A stretch of DNA of 64,000 nucleotides, taken from positions 372,001-436,000 of the forward strand of contig OY843587.1 of assembly GCA_963692955.1 (NCBI GenBank). Reading direction: 5' to 3'. Below are positions 35,845-45,285 of this stretch, piece after piece. A program made the translations under genes and the position numbers. The notes beneath the pieces are model-generated. The model saw nothing but the letters and a program-made list of their open reading frames with translations. It searched no databases and was not told the DNA's origin. Numbering within the stretch: position 1 is the first letter of the stretch; the number at the start of each line of letters is the position of its first letter. The stretch is from UBA5158 sp963692955 (lineage in GTDB: Bacteria > Pseudomonadota > Gammaproteobacteria > DSM-16500).

Positions 35845-35931
35845 AGCATTCTCCGGGTCACAATATTTACACTATTATATCACGCCTATATTTGGTAGCC
35901 CCAGTGTCTCTTTTGCATTAAAGTATTTGCC

Positions 35932-38136
35932 ATGAATGATAAAAAAACCAACATCTTACGTGTTGCCGTGCCTACCCCTCTCCGCCAAACTTTCGATTAT
36001 TTGCCGCCTGAGGGGTGCTTGACGCTGCCAGCACCTGGCAGCCGAGTGCGGGTGCCGTTTCAACATCGCGAGCTGGTCGGCATCGTGTTGGAAGTCACGA
36101 CTCACTCTGACTTCGCGTTGCATAAATTAAAAAAAGCCCTCGCGATTTTGGATGCGGAACCGGTGTTGGCTCCGGATATTTTAGCATTATGTTTGTGGGC
36201 CGCGGATTATTATCATCATCCGGTGGGGGATGTGTTAGACGGAGCATTGCCGGTGTGGTTACGCCAGGGTAAATCCGCCGAGTTATCGACGGAATCGTAT
36301 TGGCTATTAACCGACGCGGGAAAAATTTTTGACGTCGAGACGATCAAGCGCGCGCCGCGCCAAACAGATTTATTACGCTGGTTGGCGTTGCATCCTGAAG
36401 GCGCGACCAGCAGACAATTACAAGAACACGATTTACCCAGCACCGTGTTAAAAACGCTCGTAAAAAAAGGCTTAGTCGCGTTACAAAAAAAATCTTTCAC
36501 CCCGTTAGCAGACGCCGTCACGGAAACACCCTTAGCGTTAAACGCCGCGCAGCAACAAGCGGTGACGGAAATTATCGCGGCGGCGGATACGTTCAAAGTT
36601 TTTTTGTTAGACGGCGTCACGGGCAGCGGCAAAACCGAAGTGTATTTGCAAACGATCACCGCAACTTTAGCGCGTCAACAACAAGTGCTAGTGTTAGTGC
36701 CGGAAATCGGTTTAACGCCGCAAACGATTCAACGTTTCCGCCGCCGTTTTTCCGTGCCGGTGGTCGCGTTGCATTCCGGCTTAAGCGATAAAGAGCGTTT
36801 AAACGCTTGGATCGCCGCAAAACTCGGCACCGCGAAAATTATTATCGGCACCCGCTCCGCGATTTTTTCCGCGTTCGCGGCGTTGGGATTAATCATCGTC
36901 GACGAAGAACATGATTTATCTTTCAAACAGCAAGAAGGTTTCCGTTATCACGCGCGCGATCTCGCCATCATGCGCGCCAGGGCGGTGAATATTCCTATCG
37001 TGTTAGGCTCAGCTACCGCGTCATTGGAAACGTTAGCGCGCGCGCAACAGGGCCGCTATGAACATTTGCGTTTACCCGAACGCGCGGGTGGGGCGGTGAC
37101 GCCGTTATTTCAAGTAATGGATATTCGCAAAGCGGATTTAGACGAAGGTTTGTCAACATCATTATTAAAAACCATGCGCGAACATTTAGACGCAGGCGGC
37201 CAAGTGATGTTGTTTTTAAATCGTCGCGGTTTCGCACCCGTGTTAATTTGCAATACTTGCGGCTGGCTCGCCGCGTGTAAACGTTGCGACGCGCGCATGA
37301 CGTATCACCACGAGCCGCGGCGTTTGCATTGTCATCATTGCGACGCGCAGCGGCCGGTTTTTAAAAAATGCGAAGGCTGCGGCGCGTTGGATTTGCAAGT
37401 CATTGGGTTAGGCACGGAACGCTTAGAGTTAGCGATCGCGAAACATTTTCCCGAGCATTCCATCGCTCGCGTCGACCGTGACAGTACGCAACGCAAAGGC
37501 AGCATGGAAACATTATTAGAAGATATTCAAAGCGGCGCGCATCAAATTTTAATTGGCACGCAAATGTTAGCGAAAGGCCATCATTTTCCGAACGTCACGC
37601 TGGTGGGCATCATTGACACCGACGGCGGGTTTTTTAGCACGGATTTCCGCGCGATCGAACGCATGGGACAATTGATTTTACAAGTCGCGGGCCGCGCCGG
37701 ACGCGCCAGTAAAGCGGGAACGGTGATTATTCAAACGCGCCATCCCGATCATCCATTGTTGTTACAATTATTGCGCGAAAGTTATTTTTATTTCGCGAAT
37801 ACATTATTAAAAGACCGCCAATTAGCGGAATTACCGCCGTTTGCATATTTCGCCTTATTCCGCGCCGAAGCGCACTTGCAAGACCACGCGACGCAATTTT
37901 TACAACAAATAAAAAACCTCGTCGATAACAGTGATTGCGCTGTTCCCATTTGGGGGCCGATCGCCGCACCCATGCCGCGCAAAGCTGGCCGCTACCGCGT
38001 GCAATTATTGATGCAAGCCGCGCAGCGGCCCTTACTGCAACGCTGTTTGAAACGCATCCTACCCGACATTGAAAAATTACCCGGCAAACAAAATATCCGC
38101 TGGTCGTTAGACGTAGACCCCCTCGACATGTTTTAA
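35932..38136 (+). CDS. priA: Primosomal protein N' (replication restart helicase)
   Basis: Superfamily 2 DNA helicase that recognises stalled forks and loads the replisome. The N-terminal DNA-binding domain opens with VAVPTPLRQTFDYLPPEG. Walker A is GVTGSGKT (228-235) and the helicase box is DEEH (324-327). The zinc region has eight Cys (440, 443, 449, 452, 467, 470, 480, 483). The C-terminal helicase motifs include GTQMLAKGHHFPNVTLV and QVAGRAGR. 734 aa matches E. coli PriA (732). The ATG at 35932 lacks a clear ribosome-binding site but fits the family N-terminus. Confidence 0.96.
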   Translation: MNDKKTNILRVAVPTPLRQTFDYLPPEGCLTLPAPGSRVRVPFQHRELVGIVLEVTTHSDFALHKLKKALAILDAEPVLAPDILALCLWAADYYHHPVGDVLDGALPVWLRQGKSAELSTESYWLLTDAGKIFDVETIKRAPRQTDLLRWLALHPEGATSRQLQEHDLPSTVLKTLVKKGLVALQKKSFTPLADAVTETPLALNAAQQQAVTEIIAAADTFKVFLLDGVTGSGKTEVYLQTITATLARQQQVLVLVPEIGLTPQTIQRFRRRFSVPVVALHSGLSDKERLNAWIAAKLGTAKIIIGTRSAIFSAFAALGLIIVDEEHDLSFKQQEGFRYHARDLAIMRARAVNIPIVLGSATASLETLARAQQGRYEHLRLPERAGGAVTPLFQVMDIRKADLDEGLSTSLLKTMREHLDAGGQVMLFLNRRGFAPVLICNTCGWLAACKRCDARMTYHHEPRRLHCHHCDAQRPVFKKCEGCGALDLQVIGLGTERLELAIAKHFPEHSIARVDRDSTQRKGSMETLLEDIQSGAHQILIGTQMLAKGHHFPNVTLVGIIDTDGGFFSTDFRAIERMGQLILQVAGRAGRASKAGTVIIQTRHPDHPLLLQLLRESYFYFANTLLKDRQLAELPPFAYFALFRAEAHLQDHATQFLQQIKNLVDNSDCAVPIWGPIAAPMPRKAGRYRVQLLMQAAQRPLLQRCLKRILPDIEKLPGKQNIRWSLDVDPLDMF

Positions 38137-38215
38137 ATAATTTTCCGCATTTAAGCTTTGCTTAAGCTAAGCGTTGTATCATAAAAAATCTTTTTCCAAG
38201 GGATGAGAATTCGTA

Positions 38216-40027
38216 ATGTATAGTATCTTACAGGGACTCGCAGACGGTGCATCCAGAGCGAAAGAAGTCGCTAAAGGCGTAGCTTCCCACGTGCAAACTA
38301 TTCAACGCTCAGTAGCCTCAATGTATGTCGAAGGTAGTCCCGTCATCATTAGTCCTGAAGCAAAAAAACTAATTAACACACCGCGGATTATCGATTTAAT
38401 TGTTTCAGATGTAGAAGCAGACGTTAACGCGCCGGTGACTTTTTCGGTGTTCGGCTGTGGCGGCGATGGCAGTGTGACGCAAATAGAAGTCGCGAAAATG
38501 TTAAATGAAATTGCAAGCCGTGTACCCGGGCCAAGGTTCGTCGTCATGTTGGGAGATAATTTTTACGATAATGGCGTGGATTCCGAACATGATCCGGCGT
38601 TCGCGAAAAAATTCTATGAAGTCTATCACTGTGCTAGTTTGCCGTTTATTTCGGATTTACCTTATTTTGTTACTTTAGGTAATCACGACGAGAACCTGCA
38701 TATGAATTTAGGTCTAACCGCGGGCAATATTCACGGCGTCATCGACGAGAAAAAAATCGCGGCGCAAGTCCTGCATACGTATGTGCATGACGATAAATTT
38801 TGTTACGCGAATGATGAAGTGAATTTAATTAATTTGCCGCGCTGGAATATGCCTAGCCATTTTTATTTGCTGCGTTGGCAAAATATCGAAATGTTTTTCA
38901 TCGATTCGAACACTTACATCAAAGATTTTCTGGCGCTACCGCAAGGTGATGAAAATAATCAAGCCAATTGGCTGCAGCGTCACGCCCGCAATCCTGATAC
39001 TATCAAATTACTTTTTATGCATCATCCATTGTTGACGGTAGGTAAACGTTTTCATCAGCATGACACGAACGTCTATCTAAACCCGCAAGATATCGAAACG
39101 TTAAAAAAAGAGTACAACATCGAAGGGGGTTACAATTCTATTTTGCGACAAGTGTTAATCGACAAACAAGGATTGGCTTTCGATACGGTGTTTTCCGCGC
39201 ACGATCATGATTTATTTTATCATCTCGACCGCGAAAAGAATTTATGTCAAGTGACGGTAGGCGGGGGCGGTGGTAAATTACAAAACCGACGCACCGCGAA
39301 AGATTGGCGGCAAATGCCGTTTTTTGCGAAAAACCATGGCGTTGTGAACGTGACAGTAACGCCCAATGCGCAAGATAAAAAAATAATTTTTGATTTTCAT
39401 TATGGCTTGGATACCTATCGTCAAGTGCGTTTTGATAATTTAAGCGTAGAACCTTACCGGCCAGTGTTGACCCATACGGATGAAGAAGAATTAATGGCGG
39501 ATGAATTCGTCAATAAATTACGTGAGGTTTTTTTATTGTCTTACGAAGATTATTTGAATCACGCGCTCAACCGTTTAGACGGCACCGGCGAAGCATTAAA
39601 CTTTGTCGAGTATCATGGTTCTAAAGGTTTAAACAGCGCCGATAGTTTGCGAAATTTATTTAATAATTATTCACCCGTTGATCCGGATGAAATTATACAA
39701 CTGCTAATGCTGACCTTCGCCGAACGAAAAACCCATCCGACCCCCACCTCACTCTCGGTTATCTTCGCCGCAAACATGGAAAAAGTTTGCAAACAAAGTT
39801 TTGAAAGTTTAGTGAGAGACTACAGAGAGTCAGTCAACGCGCGCGATAAAGAAGTTTCCACTAGCGGTTCTTCCACACCCAGCACCGTTTTAATATCACC
39901 GGGCTTGACCGGCAGCCCCTATGTTTTATTTGGCTCAAACGGCAGTGCGCCAGATTTACTAGGTTTAGGTAACGCGGCCGCGACCACGCCGCCAGCCGAT
40001 GGTGCGCGCCGGTCGTTGTTTCAATGA
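38216..40027 (+). CDS. Calcineurin-like metallophosphatase with altered first metal motif and disordered tail
   Basis: The phosphoesterase core resembles tartrate-resistant purple acid phosphatases: GDNFYDNG (113-120), GNHDE (155-159), MHHPLLTVG near 266 and SAHDHD near 329. The first motif, normally GDWG, is replaced by GCGGDG (80-85). The Asp that ligates the first metal is missing or shifted, so activity is uncertain. Before the core lie about 75 residues with a helical VASHVQTIQRSVAS segment and no signal peptide. After the core, a helical region (about 420-545) and a Ser/Pro/Gly-rich tail follow, ending in GARRSLFQ. Long appendices and lack of an export signal are unlike ordinary periplasmic phosphatases. 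A secreted effector or cytosolic role is possible. ATG at 38216 follows GATGAG. Confidence 0.75.
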   Translation: MYSILQGLADGASRAKEVAKGVASHVQTIQRSVASMYVEGSPVIISPEAKKLINTPRIIDLIVSDVEADVNAPVTFSVFGCGGDGSVTQIEVAKMLNEIASRVPGPRFVVMLGDNFYDNGVDSEHDPAFAKKFYEVYHCASLPFISDLPYFVTLGNHDENLHMNLGLTAGNIHGVIDEKKIAAQVLHTYVHDDKFCYANDEVNLINLPRWNMPSHFYLLRWQNIEMFFIDSNTYIKDFLALPQGDENNQANWLQRHARNPDTIKLLFMHHPLLTVGKRFHQHDTNVYLNPQDIETLKKEYNIEGGYNSILRQVLIDKQGLAFDTVFSAHDHDLFYHLDREKNLCQVTVGGGGGKLQNRRTAKDWRQMPFFAKNHGVVNVTVTPNAQDKKIIFDFHYGLDTYRQVRFDNLSVEPYRPVLTHTDEEELMADEFVNKLREVFLLSYEDYLNHALNRLDGTGEALNFVEYHGSKGLNSADSLRNLFNNYSPVDPDEIIQLLMLTFAERKTHPTPTSLSVIFAANMEKVCKQSFESLVRDYRESVNARDKEVSTSGSSTPSTVLISPGLTGSPYVLFGSNGSAPDLLGLGNAAATTPPADGARRSLFQ

Positions 40028-40055
40028 TTGACGTTAGAATTAGAATTGATATACT
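40028..40055 (+). promoter_or_regulatory. Promoter of tRNA-Leu
   Basis: TTGACG (40028-40033) and TATACT (40050-40055) are 16 bases apart, ending 18 bases before the tRNA. The -35 overlaps the end of the metallophosphatase gene. Confidence 0.65.
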
Positions 40056-40073
40056 GGCCGCCTTACAAAAAAG

Positions 40074-40160
40074 GCCGGGATGGCGGAACTGGTAGACGCG
40101 CCGGACTCAAAATCCGGTGGTGGCGACACCGTGTCGGTTCGATTCCGACTCTCGGTACCA
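40074..40160 (+). tRNA. tRNA-Leu (anticodon CAA)
   Basis: 87 bases with a long variable arm, as expected for leucine. Acceptor GCCGGGA pairs with TCTCGGT (G-U at 1-72), discriminator A, and the CCA end is encoded (40158-40160). The anticodon stem CCGGA/TCCGG encloses CTCAAAA, giving anticodon CAA at 40108-40110 (reads UUG). T-loop GGTTCGATTCC is standard. Confidence 0.96.
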
Positions 40161-40205
40161 ATTTTGTAACGCATCGAAATCTATTTTATCCCCTCTGAAT
40201 TGAGC

Positions 40206-40211
40206 TATAAT
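40206..40211 (+). promoter_or_regulatory. -10 box of tRNA-Arg
   Basis: A perfect TATAAT at 40206-40211, 11 bases before the tRNA. The -35 region is weak. Confidence 0.55.
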
Positions 40212-40222
40212 CCAAGGCGTTT

Positions 40223-40295
40223 GCCCCGGTGGCACAGTGGATAGCGCGGCCCCCTCCTAAGGGGCAGGTCGGGGGTTCAACTCCCCCCTGGGGCA
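40223..40295 (+). tRNA. tRNA-Arg (anticodon CCU)
   Basis: 73 bases without an encoded CCA (CTT follows the discriminator A at 40295). Acceptor GCCCCGG pairs with CTGGGGC. The anticodon stem GCCCC/GGGGC encloses CTCCTAA, giving anticodon CCT at 40256-40258 (reads AGG). T-arm GGGGGTTCAACTCCCCC. tRNA-Arg genes of this kind are common integration sites; the AT-rich region begins directly downstream. Confidence 0.94.
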
Positions 40296-40307
40296 CTTAG
40301 TTAGGGA

Positions 40308-41024
40308 TTAGATTGTTATCTGTTTAATGAAATTGTGAATGATGCCTGGTAGTTGTTTCGAATAAAGAATAGTCAAATGTCCACAATCGTTGATGATTTC
40401 ATGTTTCATGTTGTCAGAAGCGACATAAGAAGAATCCACGTCAATTAAAATATCATCACTGGCGGAAATAAAGAGATAGGGGATTTGCTTTTCATTTTTC
40501 GCTATTGCGGATTTTAATTTAGTTAAAAATTCACTATCGGTCTGCATTTCGGAGACAGATGCAAATAATGCGGTTAGCGGAAACATAGCATATTTCGTGC
40601 CTGAAAACGGCGCGGCAATCGCCACTACGCCGCGAATATCAATGCCCCGACCGTGAGAAAGAGCTTCCGCCGCGTAAGCGGAAATAATTCCTCCGCGAGA
40701 ATGTCCGATCAACAAAACATTTTTATGCTTATTCTGTTTGATTTTAGTTAAAAGAATTTTAGCGAACGATTTTATATTTAACTGGTGTTCGGTTAGTTTA
40801 ATCGCTATGGAATTAATAGATTTTATATGGTCAGGAAGATTTTTCTTAAGCTCTGTTATTAAGTGACTAAAGGTATGACTTTTATCCACGAAACCATGCA
40901 CGAAATAAATATCTATCAGCTTCGATTTATCTATGCTTGGGTCAGTGTAAAAATCAATGGTGAAATCTTCATTGGTGGATTGCAGCCAATTGAAAAGATA
41001 TTTTATTAATGAGATTAGTTTCAA
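40308..41024 (-). CDS. Alpha/beta hydrolase (PGAP1/lipase-like)
   Basis: 238 residues with the oxyanion-side motif YFVHGFVD (about 40-47) and nucleophile elbow GHSRGG (107-112, Ser109). A late Asp (SASDDILID) and a His near the end (NDCGHLTIL) complete a plausible Ser-Asp-His triad. No clear signal sequence, though the first 15 residues are moderately hydrophobic. The order resembles PGAP1-like or putative serine esterase families; substrate unknown. The start is TTG at 41024, the only sensible start, with AGG seven bases upstream. The gene lies just inside the AT-rich region downstream of tRNA-Arg, in opposite orientation. Confidence 0.78.
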   Translation of the reverse strand: MKLISLIKYLFNWLQSTNEDFTIDFYTDPSIDKSKLIDIYFVHGFVDKSHTFSHLITELKKNLPDHIKSINSIAIKLTEHQLNIKSFAKILLTKIKQNKHKNVLLIGHSRGGIISAYAAEALSHGRGIDIRGVVAIAAPFSGTKYAMFPLTALFASVSEMQTDSEFLTKLKSAIAKNEKQIPYLFISASDDILIDVDSSYVASDNMKHEIINDCGHLTILYSKQLPGIIHNFIKQITI

Positions 41025-41273
41025 GTGTGACCTACGAAAGAATAATCGTTTTTGTGAATTTATTAATGTTGTTACTCGTTCGTCATTATACCAAATTTGA
41101 GCGCTGATTTAGTATATTATCCAGCGAATTGCACGATGTGGCGACTTAGCAGAACGATCAAAAGTAAAATAGACCTTAACTATCTTGAGTTTTATACTTT
41201 TAATTTTTCGATTTGCGCAAAAATTATTTTGAATTTAATTAGCTCATAGAGTATCTTCACAGGTGGGGTGCCC

Positions 41274-42995
41274 ATGTCCACCCATGTCCCCAGGACGCAC
41301 AATAATAATACGGATAATTTTGTCATGCGATCGTACCAGCTTGCTAATCCCACTAATTTAAGTGTAATAGTTCTTATCGGTGCATTCTTATTTTTAGCTT
41401 GCAGCTGTATAACTGTAATCGGTTTAAATTATGATGAAACGATGTTTGTCAATGCTGCTCTGGGTGGAATCAACGATGATGTAATCTTTAAAAGATTATT
41501 TGGCATTCCTGTCATGGTTTTGCCAGACCAAGGTGCGCTTAAATCCTATTTATACTATCCGATCTTTAAAATTTTTGGCGTTACAACACTTTCGATTCGT
41601 GTACCAGCTATCCTTATATCCGCTTTTGCCTTATTCATCTGGTTCAAGATTGGTAAAAAATTACTTGAGAATAACTATTATGCGCTTATTCTTTTGGCGT
41701 TGATGGCGACTGATCCTACTTTTATTATTTTTACCAAAGCAGATACAAGTCCTTTTGTATTGCAGACTTTTTTTATGGCGCTAACAGTTTTTTTCTATCT
41801 TCGTTTTAACGAAGATAATTCCATAAAGTTTCTAGCCCTGTCTTGCTTGACTATCATAGCCGGGCTACTAAATAAAATTTCTTTTTTGTGGTTCACGATG
41901 GGGTTTCTGTATGTTGTTATGCTGTACCATCGAGAGAATATTATCTTACTCTATCAGCGTCATCAGGCAAAAACACGTGCTTTATTCGTATTTTTTATCG
42001 GAGCACTTTTTTTTATAACAGTATTCATGATTATACCTCCACTTTTAGGTTATCCGATGGGAATAGGTGATCATAAGTTGACGGTGATAGAAAAAATTCC
42101 TATTGTGATTAAATTGTATTTGGAAACTCTCAACGGAAATTACCGCTACTTTGGCATTTTTTTTAAAAATCTAGATTATAAAACTCTCATTAATGTCATC
42201 GAAATTCCGTGCCTGTTACTCTGGCTGACATCCCTTTCAATAGTCCATATTTTCAAAATTGAAAATGCAGCTTATGAGCGTTATAAAAAGCCTATATTGT
42301 TTTTTTTAATGTTATTAGTGATTGATTTCCTATTTCTACTTTTCACTCCTCAGACTTATACGCCCGGGCACATCATGGTACTCTGGCCATTGCCGCATAT
42401 TGTTTTTGTGTTGATGCTGGCTGCGCTGATAAGCTTGTTTACTCGAAAAATTGTTTTACTTACGCTATTACAAATGACGCCATTCGCGCTCATTTTGTCA
42501 CAATGTTATGTAAATTATGAGTACGATACCGCTTTTCGAAAACCTTCAGCATACCAGCGCTACATTTGGATGCCTGCTATCTATCAATTGAGTGCGTATG
42601 TGAATCAGCATGCTGATACGTATGATAATGTGATTTCGGGTGATATAGGAATGAATACCCAACTGTTTGCCTTAGCAAAAAACAATCAGGAACGTTTAAA
42701 AATTCATGAGCTGTGGGCTATGTTTAGTCAGAGGGAAGATATCAAAAAATGTGTGCGTTTCTTATATCCTTTTTTTCTCAAAAGCGACGCTGAAAATCTG
42801 CAATGGATGTATGTTACTTTTTACAAAGGTAAACACAATCTTGTTATCGTGTTCACCGAAACAGAGATGGCTTCTAACGCAAAGCAAGGGTTTTTTGACT
42901 TTGCAGAGTTATATCATATAAAAGTAGCGCCGCTAGCTATCATTGATAATGGCGCTGGCAGGCAGATTTACAGTCTTTATACTGCAGACGGTTAG
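41274..42995 (+). CDS. GT39/ArnT-type polyprenyl-phosphate-sugar glycosyltransferase, paralogue 1
   Basis: 573-residue multi-spanning membrane protein of GT-C fold. The first outer loop carries the Asp-Glu pair of PMT/ArnT enzymes (GLNYDETMFVNAAL). About ten hydrophobic segments follow, then a soluble C-terminal domain. Such enzymes transfer a sugar from a polyprenyl-phosphate carrier on the outer face of the inner membrane. AGGTGGGG (41261-41268) sets the start at the ATG 41274. The gene at 50586-52271 is a clear paralogue (VNAALGG, FKR.F.IP.MVLPDQGA.KSYL shared), and the two bracket the cluster. Codon use and AT-richness differ from the housekeeping genes upstream. Acceptor unknown. Confidence 0.85.
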   Translation: MSTHVPRTHNNNTDNFVMRSYQLANPTNLSVIVLIGAFLFLACSCITVIGLNYDETMFVNAALGGINDDVIFKRLFGIPVMVLPDQGALKSYLYYPIFKIFGVTTLSIRVPAILISAFALFIWFKIGKKLLENNYYALILLALMATDPTFIIFTKADTSPFVLQTFFMALTVFFYLRFNEDNSIKFLALSCLTIIAGLLNKISFLWFTMGFLYVVMLYHRENIILLYQRHQAKTRALFVFFIGALFFITVFMIIPPLLGYPMGIGDHKLTVIEKIPIVIKLYLETLNGNYRYFGIFFKNLDYKTLINVIEIPCLLLWLTSLSIVHIFKIENAAYERYKKPILFFLMLLVIDFLFLLFTPQTYTPGHIMVLWPLPHIVFVLMLAALISLFTRKIVLLTLLQMTPFALILSQCYVNYEYDTAFRKPSAYQRYIWMPAIYQLSAYVNQHADTYDNVISGDIGMNTQLFALAKNNQERLKIHELWAMFSQREDIKKCVRFLYPFFLKSDAENLQWMYVTFYKGKHNLVIVFTETEMASNAKQGFFDFAELYHIKVAPLAIIDNGAGRQIYSLYTADG

Positions 42996-43066
42996 GTGCA
43001 AATGGCTGGGATTTTTCCAGAATTTCATGCTACATTTTCTGTAATCAATGGAAGCTATAGACGGGC

Positions 43067-44272
43067 ATGATGAAAATACTCATATTAGGCGGAGATGGAT
43101 TCTGTGGCTGGCCTACCGCTTTACATCTTTCTAATTCAGGTTTTGAGATCAGTATTGTCGATAACTTTTCGCGGCGAAAGATTGATAATGAATTAGAAGT
43201 GTCTTCATTAACGCCGATTCGCCCTATGCACGAACGCTTGCAAGTTTGGAAAGAGTTGACCGGTAAAACTATTGATTTCTATCATTTTGATGTCGCTGAA
43301 AATTATCACTCTTTGCATACATTACTCTGTGAAAAACGTCCTGATGTGATCGTGCATTTTGCCGAGCAACGCGCCGCACCGTATTCAATGAAAAGCGCCA
43401 AACATAAATGCTACACAATATCTAATAATTTAAATGCTACCAATAATTTGTTAGCGGCGATTGTGGAAGCGGGCTTGGACGCGCACGTTGTTCACTTAGG
43501 GACGATGGGGGTTTATGGCTATGGTGTGGGTGGGATCAAAATTCCTGAAGGCTATGTGAAAGTAAAGTTTGGAACAGACACTGAGCACGGCACTACTCAA
43601 GAAATTCTTTATCCGTCAAATCCAGGGAGTATTTACCACTTGACGAAAGTGCAAGATCAAATGCTATTTGCTTTTTACAATAAAAATGATCGTATTAGAA
43701 TTACCGATTTGCATCAAGGTATCGTCTGGGGTACTCAGACGCAAGAAACACGCCTTGATCAGCGGCTTATCAATCGTTTTGATTATGACGGAGATTATGG
43801 AACTGTCCTCAACCGTTTTCTTACGCAAGCCGCGATTCAATATCCGCTCACTGTGCATGGCAGCGGTGGCCAAAAACGCGCGTTTATTAATATTCAAGAT
43901 ACGGTTCGTTGCATAGAGCTTGCCATCAAACATCCACCTGCTAGAGACGGCCGCGTTAGAATTTTAAATCAAATGACTGAGACGCATCGCATTATTGATC
44001 TTGCTAAATTAGTCGCGCAACTTACCGGTGTTACTATTTCGCATGTCGCAAATCCCCGACTTGAAGCTGACTCAAATGAACTAGAAGTTGAAAATGAAAG
44101 TTTACTTTCGCTGGGATTAAAACCGATAACGCTAAATAAAGCTGATTTGCTGCGTGAGATTAAAGAAATCGAAAAATATTTACATTATATCGACCGAGAT
44201 AAAATCCCTTGTATTTCACAATGGCAGCAAACCCCTCTTTTAAGAACATCTATCACTGATACGGTTGAATGA
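43067..44272 (+). CDS. UDP-sulfoquinovose synthase-like (SqdB/SQD1/Agl3 family) NAD-dependent enzyme
   Basis: Extended short-chain dehydrogenase in which the NAD loop is GGDGFCGW (8-15). This loop with Cys-Gly-Trp, together with EQRAAPYSM (about 100), LGTMGVYG, the active-site YHLTK, DLHQGIVWG, YDGDYGTVLNRF, QAAIQYPLTVHG and GGQKRAFINIQDTV, matches the UDP-sulfoquinovose synthase family from start to end. These enzymes make UDP-6-sulfoquinovose from UDP-glucose and sulfite, used for sulfolipid in photosynthetic organisms and for surface glycans in some archaea. Length 401 aa is typical. The stop overlaps the next gene's start (ATGA). Activity is inferred; a related UDP-sugar reaction without sulfite cannot be excluded. 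Confidence 0.85.
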   Translation: MMKILILGGDGFCGWPTALHLSNSGFEISIVDNFSRRKIDNELEVSSLTPIRPMHERLQVWKELTGKTIDFYHFDVAENYHSLHTLLCEKRPDVIVHFAEQRAAPYSMKSAKHKCYTISNNLNATNNLLAAIVEAGLDAHVVHLGTMGVYGYGVGGIKIPEGYVKVKFGTDTEHGTTQEILYPSNPGSIYHLTKVQDQMLFAFYNKNDRIRITDLHQGIVWGTQTQETRLDQRLINRFDYDGDYGTVLNRFLTQAAIQYPLTVHGSGGQKRAFINIQDTVRCIELAIKHPPARDGRVRILNQMTETHRIIDLAKLVAQLTGVTISHVANPRLEADSNELEVENESLLSLGLKPITLNKADLLREIKEIEKYLHYIDRDKIPCISQWQQTPLLRTSITDTVE

Positions 44273-45207
44273 AAAAAATTCTAATTACCGGCGGTGCCGG
44301 ATTCATTGGCACAAACCTTGCGGAAGAATTACTAAACGCGAAGGATTACGACATCGTGGTCGTTGACAATGAATGTATGGGCAAATTAGCGCGGCTTGCG
44401 CCGCAGATTAAATGTGTCAAGGCAGACATTCTTGATCAAGAAACCATGCGTTCGGTGTTGCAAGGTGTAGAGCTGGTGGTGCATCTTGCCGCGGATACGC
44501 AAGTCATCAAATCTATAGCTGAACCGGTGAAAAATTTTGACGTGAATGTCGTTGGAACTTTTAATTTACTGCGCTTGTCCTACGAGGCAGGTGTCTCCAC
44601 ATTTGTTAATGCCTCTACCGGAGGAGCTATTTTAGGCGAAGCGGCATCGCCCATTTCCGAAGACACGCCAGCAAAACCACTGTCGCCTTATGGCGCTTCA
44701 AAATTAGCGGCGGAGGGTTATTGTTCGGCATTTTCTGGAGCGTACGGTATGCGTACTTTATCGCTGCGATTTTCCAATGTCTACGGCCCTGGTTCATTCC
44801 ATAAGAATAGTGTCGTAGCGCATTTTTTTAAACAAATTCTTACTAATAAAGAACTTATTGTGTATGGGGACGGCAGCCAAATACGGGATTATCTGTATGT
44901 TGGAGATTTAGTGAAAGGCATTCATGCCGTCATGCAAACCTCTTTATCTGGGGTTTATCAATTAGGAAGTGGTCGTCCCACCACGTTGAATCGATTGATT
45001 GAAACGATCCGTAATACCATACATCCACAGCAGTTCAAGGTTCGTTATGAACCTTATCGGCGCGGTGAAATTCATACGACCTACTGCAATATTGACAAAG
45101 CTAGGAATGAATTTCAATTTGATCCAACGACCCAGTTGGCGCAAGGTATAGCGAATTGTTGGGAATGGTTTCAGAAGATTCGGTCATTCGAAAACGCCTA
45201 CATATAA
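44269..45207 (+). CDS. NAD-dependent nucleotide-sugar epimerase/dehydratase
   Basis: GalE/WbpP-like extended SDR of 312 residues. The NAD loop is GGAGFIG (8-14), then VVHLAADT near 70, and the catalytic YGASK in SPYGASKLAAEGY (about 143-155). Further on are LRFSNVYGPG, VYGDGSQIRDYLYVGDLVKG and a C-terminal DPTTQLAQGI. It probably epimerises a UDP-hexose (glucose/galactose or N-acetyl or uronic variant); the exact sugar is not readable. Translationally coupled to the SqdB-like gene by a 4-base ATGA overlap, so the two nucleotide sugars are likely made together. Confidence 0.86.
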   Translation: MKKILITGGAGFIGTNLAEELLNAKDYDIVVVDNECMGKLARLAPQIKCVKADILDQETMRSVLQGVELVVHLAADTQVIKSIAEPVKNFDVNVVGTFNLLRLSYEAGVSTFVNASTGGAILGEAASPISEDTPAKPLSPYGASKLAAEGYCSAFSGAYGMRTLSLRFSNVYGPGSFHKNSVVAHFFKQILTNKELIVYGDGSQIRDYLYVGDLVKGIHAVMQTSLSGVYQLGSGRPTTLNRLIETIRNTIHPQQFKVRYEPYRRGEIHTTYCNIDKARNEFQFDPTTQLAQGIANCWEWFQKIRSFENAYI

Positions 45208-45285
45208 CTTTGTTTGAGCAAAAAATTCAACTACAATACTTGTTATTTCCTCTTTTACGACTATCTGTAGCCGGATCTCATAAAA

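Noticed and set aside
40223..40295. A second attachment copy of the tRNA-Arg 3' end marking the far edge of an island
   Set aside because: I looked for the GGGGGTTCAACTCCCCC block elsewhere by eye and saw none in the window; a computed search is needed.
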